Below the pieces are notes generated by a model. That model did not search any database. It saw nothing but the letters and a program-made list of their open reading frames with translations, and was not told where the DNA came from. 64,000 bases of DNA, taken from assembly GCA_031428275.1 (NCBI GenBank), contig JANPPC010000045.1:1-64000 (forward strand), in the 5' to 3' direction. Positions 8,619 to 16,811 of the stretch are shown here, one piece after another. A program made the position numbers and the translations under genes. Every line of letters begins with the position of its first letter. Position 1 is the stretch's first letter. The DNA is from Pseudobdellovibrio sp031428275. Its GTDB lineage: Bacteria > Bdellovibrionota > Bdellovibrionia > Bdellovibrionales > Bdellovibrionaceae.

Positions 8619-9038
8619 GTGAAAAAAATCGATGATGGTCGCAGAAAAACCAGAGTTGAACGTGAAGTTCAACTCTTGGTTTCACAATACATTATTAATA
8701 ATCTAAAGCATGACGTTCCAGGCGTGGTTACGGTTACTCGTATTCAAATGCCATCTGATTTTCGTGCAGCGCAGTTGTTTGTAACCTATTTCGATTCAAA
8801 TCCTGAAGCGAAAGAAATTAATATCGCAAAAGTTTTACAAACTTGGGCGAAAGACATCCAAGACGAAATTGCGCATAAATTAAAAATGCGTTACTGCCCG
8901 AAGCTTACTTTTTTCAAAGACGAAGCAACGGACCGCATTTTAAAAATTGAAAAATTACTAGCGGATTTATCTCCTGAGCAAAAGGCCAACATAGACGAAA
9001 TCGATCTAGGCTACGAAGAAGAGGACGAGGAGCGCTAG
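8619..9038 (+). CDS. rbfA: Ribosome-binding factor A
   Basis: RbfA is a KH-fold factor for late 30S maturation and cold adaptation. The 139-residue chain shows the family pattern: basic N-terminus (RRKTRVEREVQLLVS), strand PGVVTVTRIQMPSDFRAAQLF, and the KLKMRYCPKLTFFKDEATD strand-helix near residue 90, then an acidic tail (YEEEDEER). The GTG start follows AGGGAG by eight bases. It is followed without a gap by truB. Confidence 0.95.
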   Translation: MKKIDDGRRKTRVEREVQLLVSQYIINNLKHDVPGVVTVTRIQMPSDFRAAQLFVTYFDSNPEAKEINIAKVLQTWAKDIQDEIAHKLKMRYCPKLTFFKDEATDRILKIEKLLADLSPEQKANIDEIDLGYEEEDEER

Positions 9039-9938
9039 TTGGACGGACTCTTATTGATTAATAAGCCTCAGGGCTTAACCAGTCACGATGTGGTTAGCCG
9101 CGTGCGCCGCATTTTACAAACGCGAGAAGTTGGCCACTCGGGAACTTTAGATCCGCTAGCCAGCGGGTTGATGGTTTTACTGATTGGTGAGGCAACAAAG
9201 CTCAGTGCGTTTGTGACCGAAGGCGATAAAGCTTACCAAGTCGGATTGAAGCTGGGCATCACCACTGATACCCTAGATGTAACGGGCCAAGTGCTAACTG
9301 AAAAACAAGTTCAGTGCTCTGACGAACAATTAAAAATCGAAGCGCACAAGATTCAAGGCCAAATGACTTTGCCGATACCCATGTATTCGGCTAAAAAAAT
9401 CGACGGTAAAAAATTATACGAATACGCCCGAGAAGGTGAAGCCGTCGAGCAACCAGTGAAGAATATGACCTTTTGGGATGTTGAGCCTGTCAGAGTTGGT
9501 GACGAAACACAGTTTCAATTAGCCTGCTCGAAAGGAAGTTTCATCCGTTCATGGGTGCAGCTACTTGGCGAAAAATTAGGCTGCGGCGCTGCGATGTCTA
9601 GCTTGATCCGAACGAAGTCGCACCGCTTTTCGTTGGCCGATGCGCTGACTCTTGAGCAGCTAGAAGTTTTATCAAAAGATGATCAAGTGGCAAAGCTTGT
9701 TCCGTTAGACCAAGCCTTAAACGGGGTTAAAAGCCTTCGGATTAAGGGGCAAGACGCTATCCTAATGCGTAACGGTCAGATCAGCCACCAGCTGCGTATT
9801 CAGCTGATCAGTAAATTTAATCCTGATACAGATGAAATTATTCAAATTTTACCTGAAGAGCGTGGCCAGATTTTAGCCCTGATTGGTCTTGAAAAAGGCG
9901 TAGGATTTAAGATCAAAAGAGTCTTTAAATACGAGTAA
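9039..9938 (+). CDS. truB: tRNA pseudouridine(55) synthase TruB
   Basis: TruB makes pseudouridine at position 55 in the T loop of tRNAs. The 299-residue chain has LLINKPQGLTSHDVV at the N-terminus and the catalytic motif GHSGTLDPLASG, with the nucleophilic Asp near residue 39. PMYSAKKIDGKKLYEYAREG and the GSFIRSWVQLLGEKLG segment (GTYIRSL in other TruBs) are also present. A PUA-like C-terminal part follows. The TTG start sits immediately after the rbfA stop codon; GAGGAG inside rbfA serves as its ribosome site, so the two genes are coupled. Confidence 0.96.
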   Translation: MDGLLLINKPQGLTSHDVVSRVRRILQTREVGHSGTLDPLASGLMVLLIGEATKLSAFVTEGDKAYQVGLKLGITTDTLDVTGQVLTEKQVQCSDEQLKIEAHKIQGQMTLPIPMYSAKKIDGKKLYEYAREGEAVEQPVKNMTFWDVEPVRVGDETQFQLACSKGSFIRSWVQLLGEKLGCGAAMSSLIRTKSHRFSLADALTLEQLEVLSKDDQVAKLVPLDQALNGVKSLRIKGQDAILMRNGQISHQLRIQLISKFNPDTDEIIQILPEERGQILALIGLEKGVGFKIKRVFKYE

Positions 9939-10084
9939 TGACTTGAATAATCCCATTGGGATTGGTATGACCATAGAACTGTCTGGGGTATCGTCAGCCA
10001 TGACGTTATTTTGGATGGTAAATAACCTACCGCCAATTTGAGCGGGATCACTGTGCAAGCAGTCTAAAAATTGAGGAGACGTTA
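9939..10084 (+). promoter_or_regulatory. rpsO leader, possible S15 control region
   Basis: This 146-base gap holds a small inverted repeat, AATCCC-ATT-GGGATT (9949-9963), without a T-run, and then several GC-containing segments before the ribosome site GAGGAG (10073-10078). S15 represses its own translation in several bacteria through leader structures that differ between lineages. The gap is long for this tight operon, so a regulatory leader is plausible, but I could not derive a firm fold. Confidence 0.3.
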
Positions 10085-10354
10085 ATGGCCGTTACTAAAG
10101 AAAAAAAAGCAGACATTCTTAAGAAATTCAAAAAAGCAGAATTAGATACTGGTTCTCCAGAAGTTCAAGTTGCGCTTTTGACAGCAACTATCAACGAGTT
10201 GACGGGTCACTTCTTAATTCACAAAAAAGATAATCACAGCCGCATGGGTTTGATTAAATCAGTAAATCGCCGTCGTAAATTATTAGATTATTTAAAATCT
10301 AAAGATCAGACTCGCTATCAGTCTTTGATCACCGCACTTGATATCCGTAAATAA
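10085..10354 (+). CDS. rpsO: 30S ribosomal protein S15
   Basis: S15 is a primary 16S rRNA binder in the platform of the small subunit. The 89-residue chain is full length and carries the family signature DTGSPEVQVALLTATINELTGH, then KDNHSRMGL and NRRRKLLDYLK. The ATG follows GAGGAG at normal spacing. It sits between truB and pnp, the common order. Confidence 0.98.
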   Translation: MAVTKEKKADILKKFKKAELDTGSPEVQVALLTATINELTGHFLIHKKDNHSRMGLIKSVNRRRKLLDYLKSKDQTRYQSLITALDIRK

Positions 10355-10376
10355 TAAAAAAATTAAAAGTTCGAAC

Positions 10377-10400
10377 AAGGGCTCCAGGAATGGGGCCCTT
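10377..10400 (+). other. Stable hairpin in the rpsO-pnp gap
   Basis: AAGGGCTCC pairs with GGGGCCCTT (one G-T wobble) around an AGGAAT loop. No T-run follows, so it is not a simple terminator. In E. coli the pnp leader contains a stem cut by RNase III, which starts autogenous control by PNPase; this stem sits in the equivalent place. That parallel is an inference. Confidence 0.5.
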
Positions 10401-10457
10401 CAAATATCTGGTACGTAAAAAGAAAAAACGTCACCACACATCAAGGAGATCGCCCAC

Positions 10458-12554
10458 ATGGTTACAACCGTAACAACTTCAGTAGCAGGACACCAAATTA
10501 AAATTGAAACTGGAAGATTAGCTAAACAAGCTGATGGTTCAGTATTGGTTACTTCAGGAAACAACATGGTTCTAGTAACTGCGGTTTCTGCAAAAGAAGC
10601 AAAACCTGATCAAGGTTTTTTCCCCTTATCAGTTGAATACATCGAAAAGTTTTATTCGATCGGTAAAATTCCCGGTGGATATTTTAAACGTGAAGGTAAA
10701 CCTTCGAATGAATCAGTGCTAAGCGCTCGTATGATCGATCGCCCTATCCGCCCATTATTTCCTGAAACATATTTAAACGACACGCAAGTAGTAGCTACGG
10801 TATTATCTGCGGATGGAGCTTTCCCGATGGACGTACTTGCGTCTTTAGGTGCCTCTGCTGCATTACACATATCAAATATACCTTTCTTCGGTCCGACGGC
10901 TTCTTGCCAAGTGGCACGCGTTGACGGGCAATTTATTGCGAATCCAACTCCAGAACAAAAAGCTAAATCAGATATGGAAATCATCGTATCTGGTACTAAA
11001 AATGGTCTATTGATGGTTGAAGGCGAAGCAAATTTTGTTTCTGAAGCTGACATCTTAGCCGCTTTAAAATTCGGTCATCAGTCTTTGATGCCTTTGTTGC
11101 AAATCCAAGAAGAATTACGTGAAAAAACGGGATCAGTTGCTAAACGTACTTTTAAGACAGCAGTGATCGATGCTGATTTCAAAAAAACGGCTGAAGAGCT
11201 TATTAAGCCGTTAATCGAAAAAGCAATGTCGATGAAAATCAAGCAAGAACGTTACGCTGGTTTCGACACGGCTAAAGCAACTGCGAAAGAACAATTAACT
11301 GCTTCGATGACTGACGACAAACTTAAATCTCAACGCGAAAAAGAATTATCTAAAATCGTTGAAGAAGTTAAATACAACGTAGCGCGCGCAATGATCTTAG
11401 ATAAAGGTGCGCGTATTGATGGTCGTGATTTGAAAACAGTTCGTGCGATTGCAAATGAAGTCGGTATCTTACCACGCGCGCATGGTTCGGGTTTATTTCA
11501 ACGTGGGGAAACTCAGTGTTTAGCGACGGTTACTTTAGGTACGGCTGATGATGAGCAAAATATTGAATCATTAGGCGGCGCTTACAAAAAGAAATTTTTA
11601 TTACACTACAACTTCCCTCCATTTTCGGTTGGTGAAGTGGGTCGCTTTGGTGGACAAGGTCGTCGTGAGATCGGTCACGGGATGTTGGCTGAACGCGCTC
11701 TTAAAGCGATCTTACCTGATCATGCAGCATTCCCTTACACGATCCGTATCGTAAGTGAAGTTTTAGAATCTAATGGTTCAAGCTCGATGGGTTCAGTTTG
11801 CGCAGGAATTCTAGCTTTGCTTGATGCCGGCGTTAAAATTAAAGGAAACGTTGCGGGTATCGCGATGGGTCTGATCAAAGAAGGCGACCGCGTTGCGGTT
11901 CTTTCTGATATTTTGGGTGATGAAGATCACTTAGGTGATATGGATTTCAAAGTTGCGGGTACCGCACAAGGTGTGACGGCTTTACAAATGGATATCAAAA
12001 TTGACTCTGTTAGTTTTGCCGTTATGGAAACCGCTTTAAACCAAGCCAAAGAAGGCCGTTTACATATCTTAAACGAAATGGAAAAAGTAATTAAAGTGGC
12101 TCGTGGCCAACTTTCTGAATTTGCTCCGCGTATTGAGACGATCCAAATTAAAGTTGATAAGATTCGCGAAGTTATTGGTTCGGGCGGTAAAGTTATCCGT
12201 GGAATCACAGAACAAACCGGTGTTAAAATCGAAATCAAAGACGACGGAACAATTAACATTGCTTCTTCGGACCCTTTAGCGACGAAAAAAGCGATCGCGA
12301 TGATCGAAGCAATTTGCGCTGAAGCTGAAGTTGGCAAAACATACCAAGGTAAAGTAATGAAAATTGCTGAATTCGGTGCCTTTGTTGAAATCTTGCCAAA
12401 TACTCAAGGTCTTTTACATATTTCTGAAATTGCGAACGAGCGCGTTCGTCAAGTAACAGACGTATTAAAAGAGGGCGAAATGATCGATGTTAAAGTTCTT
12501 GAAGTCGACCGCGCGGGTCGTATCAAGCTTTCTCGTAAAGCGCTTTTACAATAA
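10458..12554 (+). CDS. pnp: Polyribonucleotide nucleotidyltransferase (PNPase)
   Basis: PNPase degrades RNA phosphorolytically from the 3' end and is a core of RNA turnover. The 698-residue chain has the full order: RNase PH-like core 1 (about 10-145, FKREGKPSNES and RPIRPLFP), the helical domain (about 240-315), and catalytic RNase PH core 2 (about 320-545, with LPRAHGSGLFQRGETQ, FPPFSVGEVGR and DILGDEDHLGDMDFKVAGT). The KH domain (VIGSGGKVIRGI, about 570) and the S1 domain (about 620-695, GAFVEILPNTQGLLHISE) follow. AAGGAG lies nine bases before the ATG. No deviation from the family is evident. Confidence 0.98.
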   Translation: MVTTVTTSVAGHQIKIETGRLAKQADGSVLVTSGNNMVLVTAVSAKEAKPDQGFFPLSVEYIEKFYSIGKIPGGYFKREGKPSNESVLSARMIDRPIRPLFPETYLNDTQVVATVLSADGAFPMDVLASLGASAALHISNIPFFGPTASCQVARVDGQFIANPTPEQKAKSDMEIIVSGTKNGLLMVEGEANFVSEADILAALKFGHQSLMPLLQIQEELREKTGSVAKRTFKTAVIDADFKKTAEELIKPLIEKAMSMKIKQERYAGFDTAKATAKEQLTASMTDDKLKSQREKELSKIVEEVKYNVARAMILDKGARIDGRDLKTVRAIANEVGILPRAHGSGLFQRGETQCLATVTLGTADDEQNIESLGGAYKKKFLLHYNFPPFSVGEVGRFGGQGRREIGHGMLAERALKAILPDHAAFPYTIRIVSEVLESNGSSSMGSVCAGILALLDAGVKIKGNVAGIAMGLIKEGDRVAVLSDILGDEDHLGDMDFKVAGTAQGVTALQMDIKIDSVSFAVMETALNQAKEGRLHILNEMEKVIKVARGQLSEFAPRIETIQIKVDKIREVIGSGGKVIRGITEQTGVKIEIKDDGTINIASSDPLATKKAIAMIEAICAEAEVGKTYQGKVMKIAEFGAFVEILPNTQGLLHISEIANERVRQVTDVLKEGEMIDVKVLEVDRAGRIKLSRKALLQ

Positions 12555-12588
12555 TATAGAACATCATTAAGTTTGAGTTCATTAACCA

Positions 12589-13860
12589 GTGAGTAATTTC
12601 AAAAAATCAGTTCTTTCAAATGGAGTGCGTGTTGTAAGTGAACAACACGCGTCTTCAAGATCAGTATCTATCGGGGTCTGGGTTTTAACCGGTACCCGTG
12701 ATGAGGCCGAAGGTGATATCGGCCTTTCTCATTTTGTTGAGCACTTAGTTTTTAAAGGTACTAAAACTCGTAATGCTTATCAGATTGCTAAGTCATTAGA
12801 ATCTTTGGGTGGCGATCTAAATGCCTACACCACACGCGAATATACCAACTATCACTGTTTAGTTTTAAAAGAAGATTCAAAGATAGGTTTAGAAGTATTG
12901 TCAGACTTGGTTTGCAATATGGATTTATCTAAAAAAGATTTTGAACTTGAGAAAAAAGTCATCTTGCAAGAAATCGCCATGAGCGATGATACGCCCGAAG
13001 ATTTGATTTACGATTATTTTTTTGAAAACGTTTACAAAGGTCATCCGCTCGGTCGCCAAATCCTAGGAAAAAGCGAAACCATCGAAAAGATGACGCAAAA
13101 AAGAGTGAACGAATTTTATAAGCATTTTTATCAAGGTAAGAATTTAATTATCAGCGCAGCTGGGCCAATTGATCATGACCAATTTGTAATTCAGTGTCAG
13201 AAATTATTTCGCACGCGTAAGAAATTTACCGCCAAGGTGATTCGTCGTGCTCCGCGCTGGAAAGTGGCTCGTAAAATCTATCAGAAAGAGATGGAGCAAG
13301 CTCATATTCTTCTAGGTTTACCCGCAACAAGTTTTCAAGATAAGTATCGTTTTGAAGCTTTTATTTTAAATTCACTTTTAGGCGGAGGTATGACTTCTAA
13401 ATTATACCAAGCTGTGCGTGAGAAGCAGGGGTTGGCTTACACGGTATTTTCTTCGATCAATACAAATATGGATTCAGCTAATATTTCAGTTTATGCGGGC
13501 ACTGATGCCTCGAACGTAAAAAAGGTGATCGGTATTGTTGCGCATGAACTGCAAAAAATTAAGAAAAATGGGTTTAAGAAAAGCGATTTAGATTTATTTA
13601 AAACGCAAGTGCGTGGCCAACTGTTGATGGGTTCAGACGATATTGAGAATCGGATGTCATCATTAGGAGTAAATGAAATGGTCTTTGAAAATTACCGATC
13701 GGTCGAAAAAGTAATTTCTGAGATTGAAGAAGTCAGCGTTAAGTCGATGAATGAATATATTAAAAAGTATTTTGATCTGAGTAAAATTTCGGTGGTGCTA
13801 ATGGGGCCCGATTTAAATAAGCATAAGGCTTGGCTGAACGCTTTTGATTTTACGAAGTAA
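12589..13860 (+). CDS. M16 family zinc metalloprotease
   Basis: A 423-residue peptidase of the pitrilysin/mitochondrial processing peptidase type. The inverted zinc motif HFVEH is at residues 48-52 (His48, Glu51, His52), and the third ligand is Glu128 in VILQEIAMSDD. The C-terminal half repeats the fold without a zinc site and has the conserved GGGMTSKLYQAVREKQGLAY loop. The gene starts at GTG with no clear ribosome site. Its place directly after pnp matches the conserved but unexplained linkage of an M16 protease to pnp in many bacteria. The substrate is unknown; no signal peptide is seen, so it is probably cytoplasmic. Confidence 0.93.
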   Translation: MSNFKKSVLSNGVRVVSEQHASSRSVSIGVWVLTGTRDEAEGDIGLSHFVEHLVFKGTKTRNAYQIAKSLESLGGDLNAYTTREYTNYHCLVLKEDSKIGLEVLSDLVCNMDLSKKDFELEKKVILQEIAMSDDTPEDLIYDYFFENVYKGHPLGRQILGKSETIEKMTQKRVNEFYKHFYQGKNLIISAAGPIDHDQFVIQCQKLFRTRKKFTAKVIRRAPRWKVARKIYQKEMEQAHILLGLPATSFQDKYRFEAFILNSLLGGGMTSKLYQAVREKQGLAYTVFSSINTNMDSANISVYAGTDASNVKKVIGIVAHELQKIKKNGFKKSDLDLFKTQVRGQLLMGSDDIENRMSSLGVNEMVFENYRSVEKVISEIEEVSVKSMNEYIKKYFDLSKISVVLMGPDLNKHKAWLNAFDFTK

Positions 13861-13901
13861 GCGACAAGCTAAAAGCGAACGAGCATAAGGAATAAAATAA
13901 T

Positions 13902-14354
13902 ATGAATAAAATGGCGATGAACATTATGACTTGGCCCCACTTTAAGGGCGAACTGCCAGCCTATCAATCGGTCGGTGCCAGTGGTTTTGACGTACGTGCA
14001 CAGCTAGATGGTAAGTCGATGATTTTAAAAGTAGGTGAGCGGGCGATGGTTCCGACGGGCTTATCTTTTGAAATTCCGGTGGGTTTTGAGATTCAGGCGC
14101 GCCCACGTAGCGGTTGGGCGGCAAAGCAAGGTTTGACGGTACTAAATACTCCGGGAACGATTGATGCCGATTACCGCGGCGAAGTTAAAATTATTTTAGT
14201 CAATTTAGGTCAAGAAGATGTGGTCATTCAAGATCAAGATCGCTGCGCTCAATTGGTTATTGCCCCAATCTTTCAAGCTGAGTTTACGATTGCGACAAAA
14301 TTATCAAGCACCGAGCGCGGTGCGGGTGGCTTTGGTTCAACAGGAAAGATTTAA
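13902..14354 (+). CDS. dut: dUTP pyrophosphatase
   Basis: Dut hydrolyses dUTP to dUMP, keeping uracil out of DNA and feeding dTMP synthesis. All five motifs of the trimeric enzyme are present in 150 residues: GASGFDVRA (I), RPRSGWAAKQGL (II), NTPGTIDADYRGEV (III), RCAQLVIAP (IV) and the C-terminal STERGAGGFGSTG (V), which closes over the substrate. Motif II has Trp where Leu is usual. AAGGAA precedes the ATG. It ends the plus-strand block; the next genes run the other way. Confidence 0.97.
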   Translation: MNKMAMNIMTWPHFKGELPAYQSVGASGFDVRAQLDGKSMILKVGERAMVPTGLSFEIPVGFEIQARPRSGWAAKQGLTVLNTPGTIDADYRGEVKIILVNLGQEDVVIQDQDRCAQLVIAPIFQAEFTIATKLSSTERGAGGFGSTGKI

Positions 14355-14394
14355 CTTCAATTGCAAAAAAAGCCCCAGGTGGTTTTCGGTTGCC

Positions 14395-14946
14395 TTAGCC
14401 AATGGTTGCGCGGTTCAAAATCCACGCGACCAATACCAACACAAATAGTATTCCGATAAGCTGATAAGCGCGCTCGCGGCGTACCTTGAAATTATCGCAC
14501 AAGCCCACAATGGCCAGTAAAGCCGTAAACGCGAATCCGATCAAAGTCACAGGCGCAAAGTATTCAGATAAAATCTGAAACAAGTAAAACGGAATAGATG
14601 ATAAAATAACTAAGGTAAAAATCTTACGATAGTCTTCAGTGCGGTTTTCAAAAAATTGAAAATAGTAATATAGAAATAAAGCCAACATCAGGGCCGCGAC
14701 CGTTGAAACGATCGGCATCAAAATCATTCCCGAGGCAATGCGGTAGAAATTTAATTTTATCACTCCCGCTAAGGTACCTGACAGCACGGCTAAAACGATT
14801 TGCACTACGAACAGCGAAGGCCAATTCCAGTCGGGTAGGTTTGAGATTTTATTCACAGGGTGTTTAATAAATTCAATTAAAAATTGGATCAGTTGGCGGA
14901 GGTCTACTTTTTTTGGTCGCTCACTGACGTCTCGCATATCGTTCAC
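14395..14946 (-). CDS. Yip1-like multi-pass membrane protein
   Basis: A 183-residue integral membrane protein with about five hydrophobic segments (near residues 45-65, 70-95, 105-125, 128-148 and 160-178). A short cytoplasmic N-terminus contains HPVNKISNLPDWNWP, a phrase resembling the start of the Yip1 domain in bacterial membrane proteins. Function is unknown. GTG at 14946 overlaps the stop of the upstream gene (GTGA) and has AGGGG seven bases upstream, so it is preferred over the ATG three codons later. Confidence 0.65.
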   Translation of the reverse strand: MNDMRDVSERPKKVDLRQLIQFLIEFIKHPVNKISNLPDWNWPSLFVVQIVLAVLSGTLAGVIKLNFYRIASGMILMPIVSTVAALMLALFLYYYFQFFENRTEDYRKIFTLVILSSIPFYLFQILSEYFAPVTLIGFAFTALLAIVGLCDNFKVRRERAYQLIGILFVLVLVAWILNRATIG

Positions 14947-15473
14947 TTTGGTTCCCCTATGGCTTCATCTTCGGCAAGTTGTACGCAATGGTCAAGAAAA
15001 CGATCATAGTCTGCACGTTTTTGGATTGGTAAAGTGTCTTTAAACTTTTCGGCTCTGGTAAAACTAAGGCAGCAGAATAATTCATGCAGTCGATAGCTCA
15101 AAGGAGCAGATCTAAAGTGAAGCCCGGTCAATTCAGAGTGTTCGCCAACGATCGTTAACGTTGAAGTGGCGTAAGTTTGAAGTTCGGCTTTAAATTCTTT
15201 AAAAGTTTCAGGGCCCATAAAAAAATGAAAACGACTATGCCGGCTTCCCGTTAAAAAATTTTTTAAAGCTAATTTTCTTAGGCCTGAATGGCGAAAGGGC
15301 AGGGGAATTGAAATGACCTGGTAACCGTGAGCGGCTAGAAAGTCTTGTAGGTCATAGCCCATCTTGTCGTAGTGAAACAAACTGCGCGCGCCGTTCACGA
15401 ACACCAGGGGGGCTTTGGTTAGAAGGCAGTTAGGTCTTAAGACGAGGTTCTCTATGTCCATGCACACCAGCAT
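14943..15473 (-). CDS. Unknown protein, possible alpha/beta-hydrolase relative
   Basis: A 176-residue protein that I cannot firmly assign. The N-terminal part (PLVFVNGARSLFHYDKMGYD, then LAAHGYQVISIPLPFR) resembles the first strands of lipase-like alpha/beta hydrolases, where an oxyanion-hole loop is followed by a segment describing a second strand. The G-x-S-x-G nucleophile elbow is absent; the nearest candidate, TIVGEHSEL, has His-Ser in place of the usual motif. It may be a non-catalytic relative. ATG at 15473 with TAGG upstream was chosen; ATG 15461 is an alternative. It is coupled to the Yip1-like gene. Confidence 0.5.
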   Translation of the reverse strand: MLVCMDIENLVLRPNCLLTKAPLVFVNGARSLFHYDKMGYDLQDFLAAHGYQVISIPLPFRHSGLRKLALKNFLTGSRHSRFHFFMGPETFKEFKAELQTYATSTLTIVGEHSELTGLHFRSAPLSYRLHELFCCLSFTRAEKFKDTLPIQKRADYDRFLDHCVQLAEDEAIGEPK

Positions 15474-15507
15474 AGAAAACCTAACGGCTTTTTGGCAAAC
15501 TGTAGTT

Positions 15508-15909
15508 ATGTTATCCAGAAGAAAATCGTGTTACTGCGCTTTTTGTAAAGTGCCCCGTAAAGTCTACTCAAGTAAGCATCTAAGTACCCACGAGGTGATT
15601 AGTTTTGTTCTACTGGGTATCGTTATGACTTACGCGATTTTTAAAGCCTTAGACCCACGCGGTTTGTTTATCGTCGGTACTATTTTGTTGGTTTCCGAGA
15701 TTTTTTCGCAGATGAAGTGGCGATCGGCTATGATTTGTCGTAATTGCGGATTTGACCCGGTTATTTACGTGCGCAATCCAGAGCAGGCGGGGCTTAAAAT
15801 TAAAGCATTTATGGAGAAAAGATCAGAGTCTCCGGGCCATCTTTTACGCGCCCCCGTTCATATACCCCGGCAGAAGAAAAAAGGCGAAAATCTTTCTTTA
15901 AAATTGTAA
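15508..15909 (+). CDS. Membrane protein with two Cys pairs
   Basis: A 133-residue protein that I do not recognise. It begins MLSRRKSCYCAFCKVPRKVY, with the first Cys pair CAFC. Two adjacent hydrophobic segments follow (about residues 30-47 and 54-70), then a second pair, CRNCG, near residue 79, and a basic tail ending PRQKKKGENLSLKL. Both Cys pairs should face the cytoplasm and could form one zinc site that clamps a hairpin of two membrane helices. The frame is open back to 15415, but that start would overlap the divergent gene, so the ATG at 15508 is preferred. No Shine-Dalgarno is visible. Confidence 0.6.
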   Translation: MLSRRKSCYCAFCKVPRKVYSSKHLSTHEVISFVLLGIVMTYAIFKALDPRGLFIVGTILLVSEIFSQMKWRSAMICRNCGFDPVIYVRNPEQAGLKIKAFMEKRSESPGHLLRAPVHIPRQKKKGENLSLKL

Positions 15910-15918
15910 GTAACGTCG

Positions 15919-15924
15919 TATAAT
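15919..15924 (+). promoter_or_regulatory. -10 element for the SH3/barrel gene (near-leaderless)
   Basis: A perfect TATAAT lies eight bases before the ATG at 15933. The predicted start of transcription is at about 15931-15933, leaving essentially no leader, and there is no ribosome site. The -35 region at the right distance reads CTTTAA. Confidence 0.5.
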
Positions 15925-15932
15925 CTGGGCCT

Positions 15933-16793
15933 ATGCGGGTAGCTGTTAAAATCTTTATTTTTATTTTCATCTTAAATTTCGTAGCACTCGCGTGGTCGGC
16001 TCAAAAAGCAAAGATTGTTGGCCCCGAAGTTGAAATTTATAGTGATGCAGACTTTGATGCCGATATCATTTCCGTCGTTAAAAAAGGCGAAAGTTATATG
16101 GTTTCAGATAAAGTGCAAGGCGCTTTTTACAAAATAAAATTAAAATCCGGAAAGATCGGTTTTATTCCTGATTACGAAGTTGATATCGAAGGTAAGGGGC
16201 GGGTTCAACCTAAAGATTTCGATGAAATGATCATAGGCGATGAAGTAAAAGATGTTGATGAAAATAAGAAATCAAAACGCGCCAAGCTTGAAGCCAAAGC
16301 CCAACAAGAAGAAGACGAAGATCCTGAAGATGAGCTCGATCGAACTTACCGTGGCATCACATTACAACTTATTAATTATCACGAAGATACTTTAGGCGGC
16401 GTTCAAGTCGACGACCTACTGGCCGTAGGTTACAAAAGTTTAGGGGATCTATCTTGGGAAGTTCTGGCGGCGTTTAAGCCGCCGAAGTACTATAGCGAAA
16501 AACTGAATGCTTCTGTGAATGGGTTTAACTTGTGGGCTGACTTCGGAATTTCGAACCGTATGGAGATCAACCGTTTAAGCACATTACGCTACGGCGCGGC
16601 CTTTTTTGCGCATGCTTCCCAGATACGAATCGCGACACCGGCTAAAACATACGACATGCAAGATATCACGGCCGGCGTTTTACTTGAGGGCGCTTTGATG
16701 GTGAAAGTTTATCGCACGGCAGTTGATTTTTCTTTGAAATATTTCTTTGACCGTAATCCTTACGGCGGCTTTGGAGTTTCATTAATGTTTTAG
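15933..16793 (+). CDS. Exported SH3-domain protein with C-terminal barrel-like domain
   Basis: A 286-residue protein with a signal peptide (residues 1-22, cleaved near AWSAQ). Residues 25-85 form a bacterial SH3-type domain (AKIVGPEVEIYSDADFDADIIS..VKKGES), a fold that usually binds cell-wall peptides. Residues 90-140 are highly charged (Lys/Glu/Asp). From about 145 to the end there are barrel-like strands, closing with GGFGVSLMF, a terminal Phe as in outer-membrane proteins. The design suggests an outer-membrane anchor with a periplasmic wall-sensing domain. It precedes mutL by 18 bases and may share its transcript. Confidence 0.75.
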   Translation: MRVAVKIFIFIFILNFVALAWSAQKAKIVGPEVEIYSDADFDADIISVVKKGESYMVSDKVQGAFYKIKLKSGKIGFIPDYEVDIEGKGRVQPKDFDEMIIGDEVKDVDENKKSKRAKLEAKAQQEEDEDPEDELDRTYRGITLQLINYHEDTLGGVQVDDLLAVGYKSLGDLSWEVLAAFKPPKYYSEKLNASVNGFNLWADFGISNRMEINRLSTLRYGAAFFAHASQIRIATPAKTYDMQDITAGVLLEGALMVKVYRTAVDFSLKYFFDRNPYGGFGVSLMF

Positions 16794-16811
16794 TTTTTTT
16801 TAGGAGTTTAG

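Noticed and set aside
14355..14394. Possible terminator between the convergent dut and Yip1-like genes
   Set aside because: A T-run on the minus strand follows a G-rich segment, but I could not pair a convincing stem.
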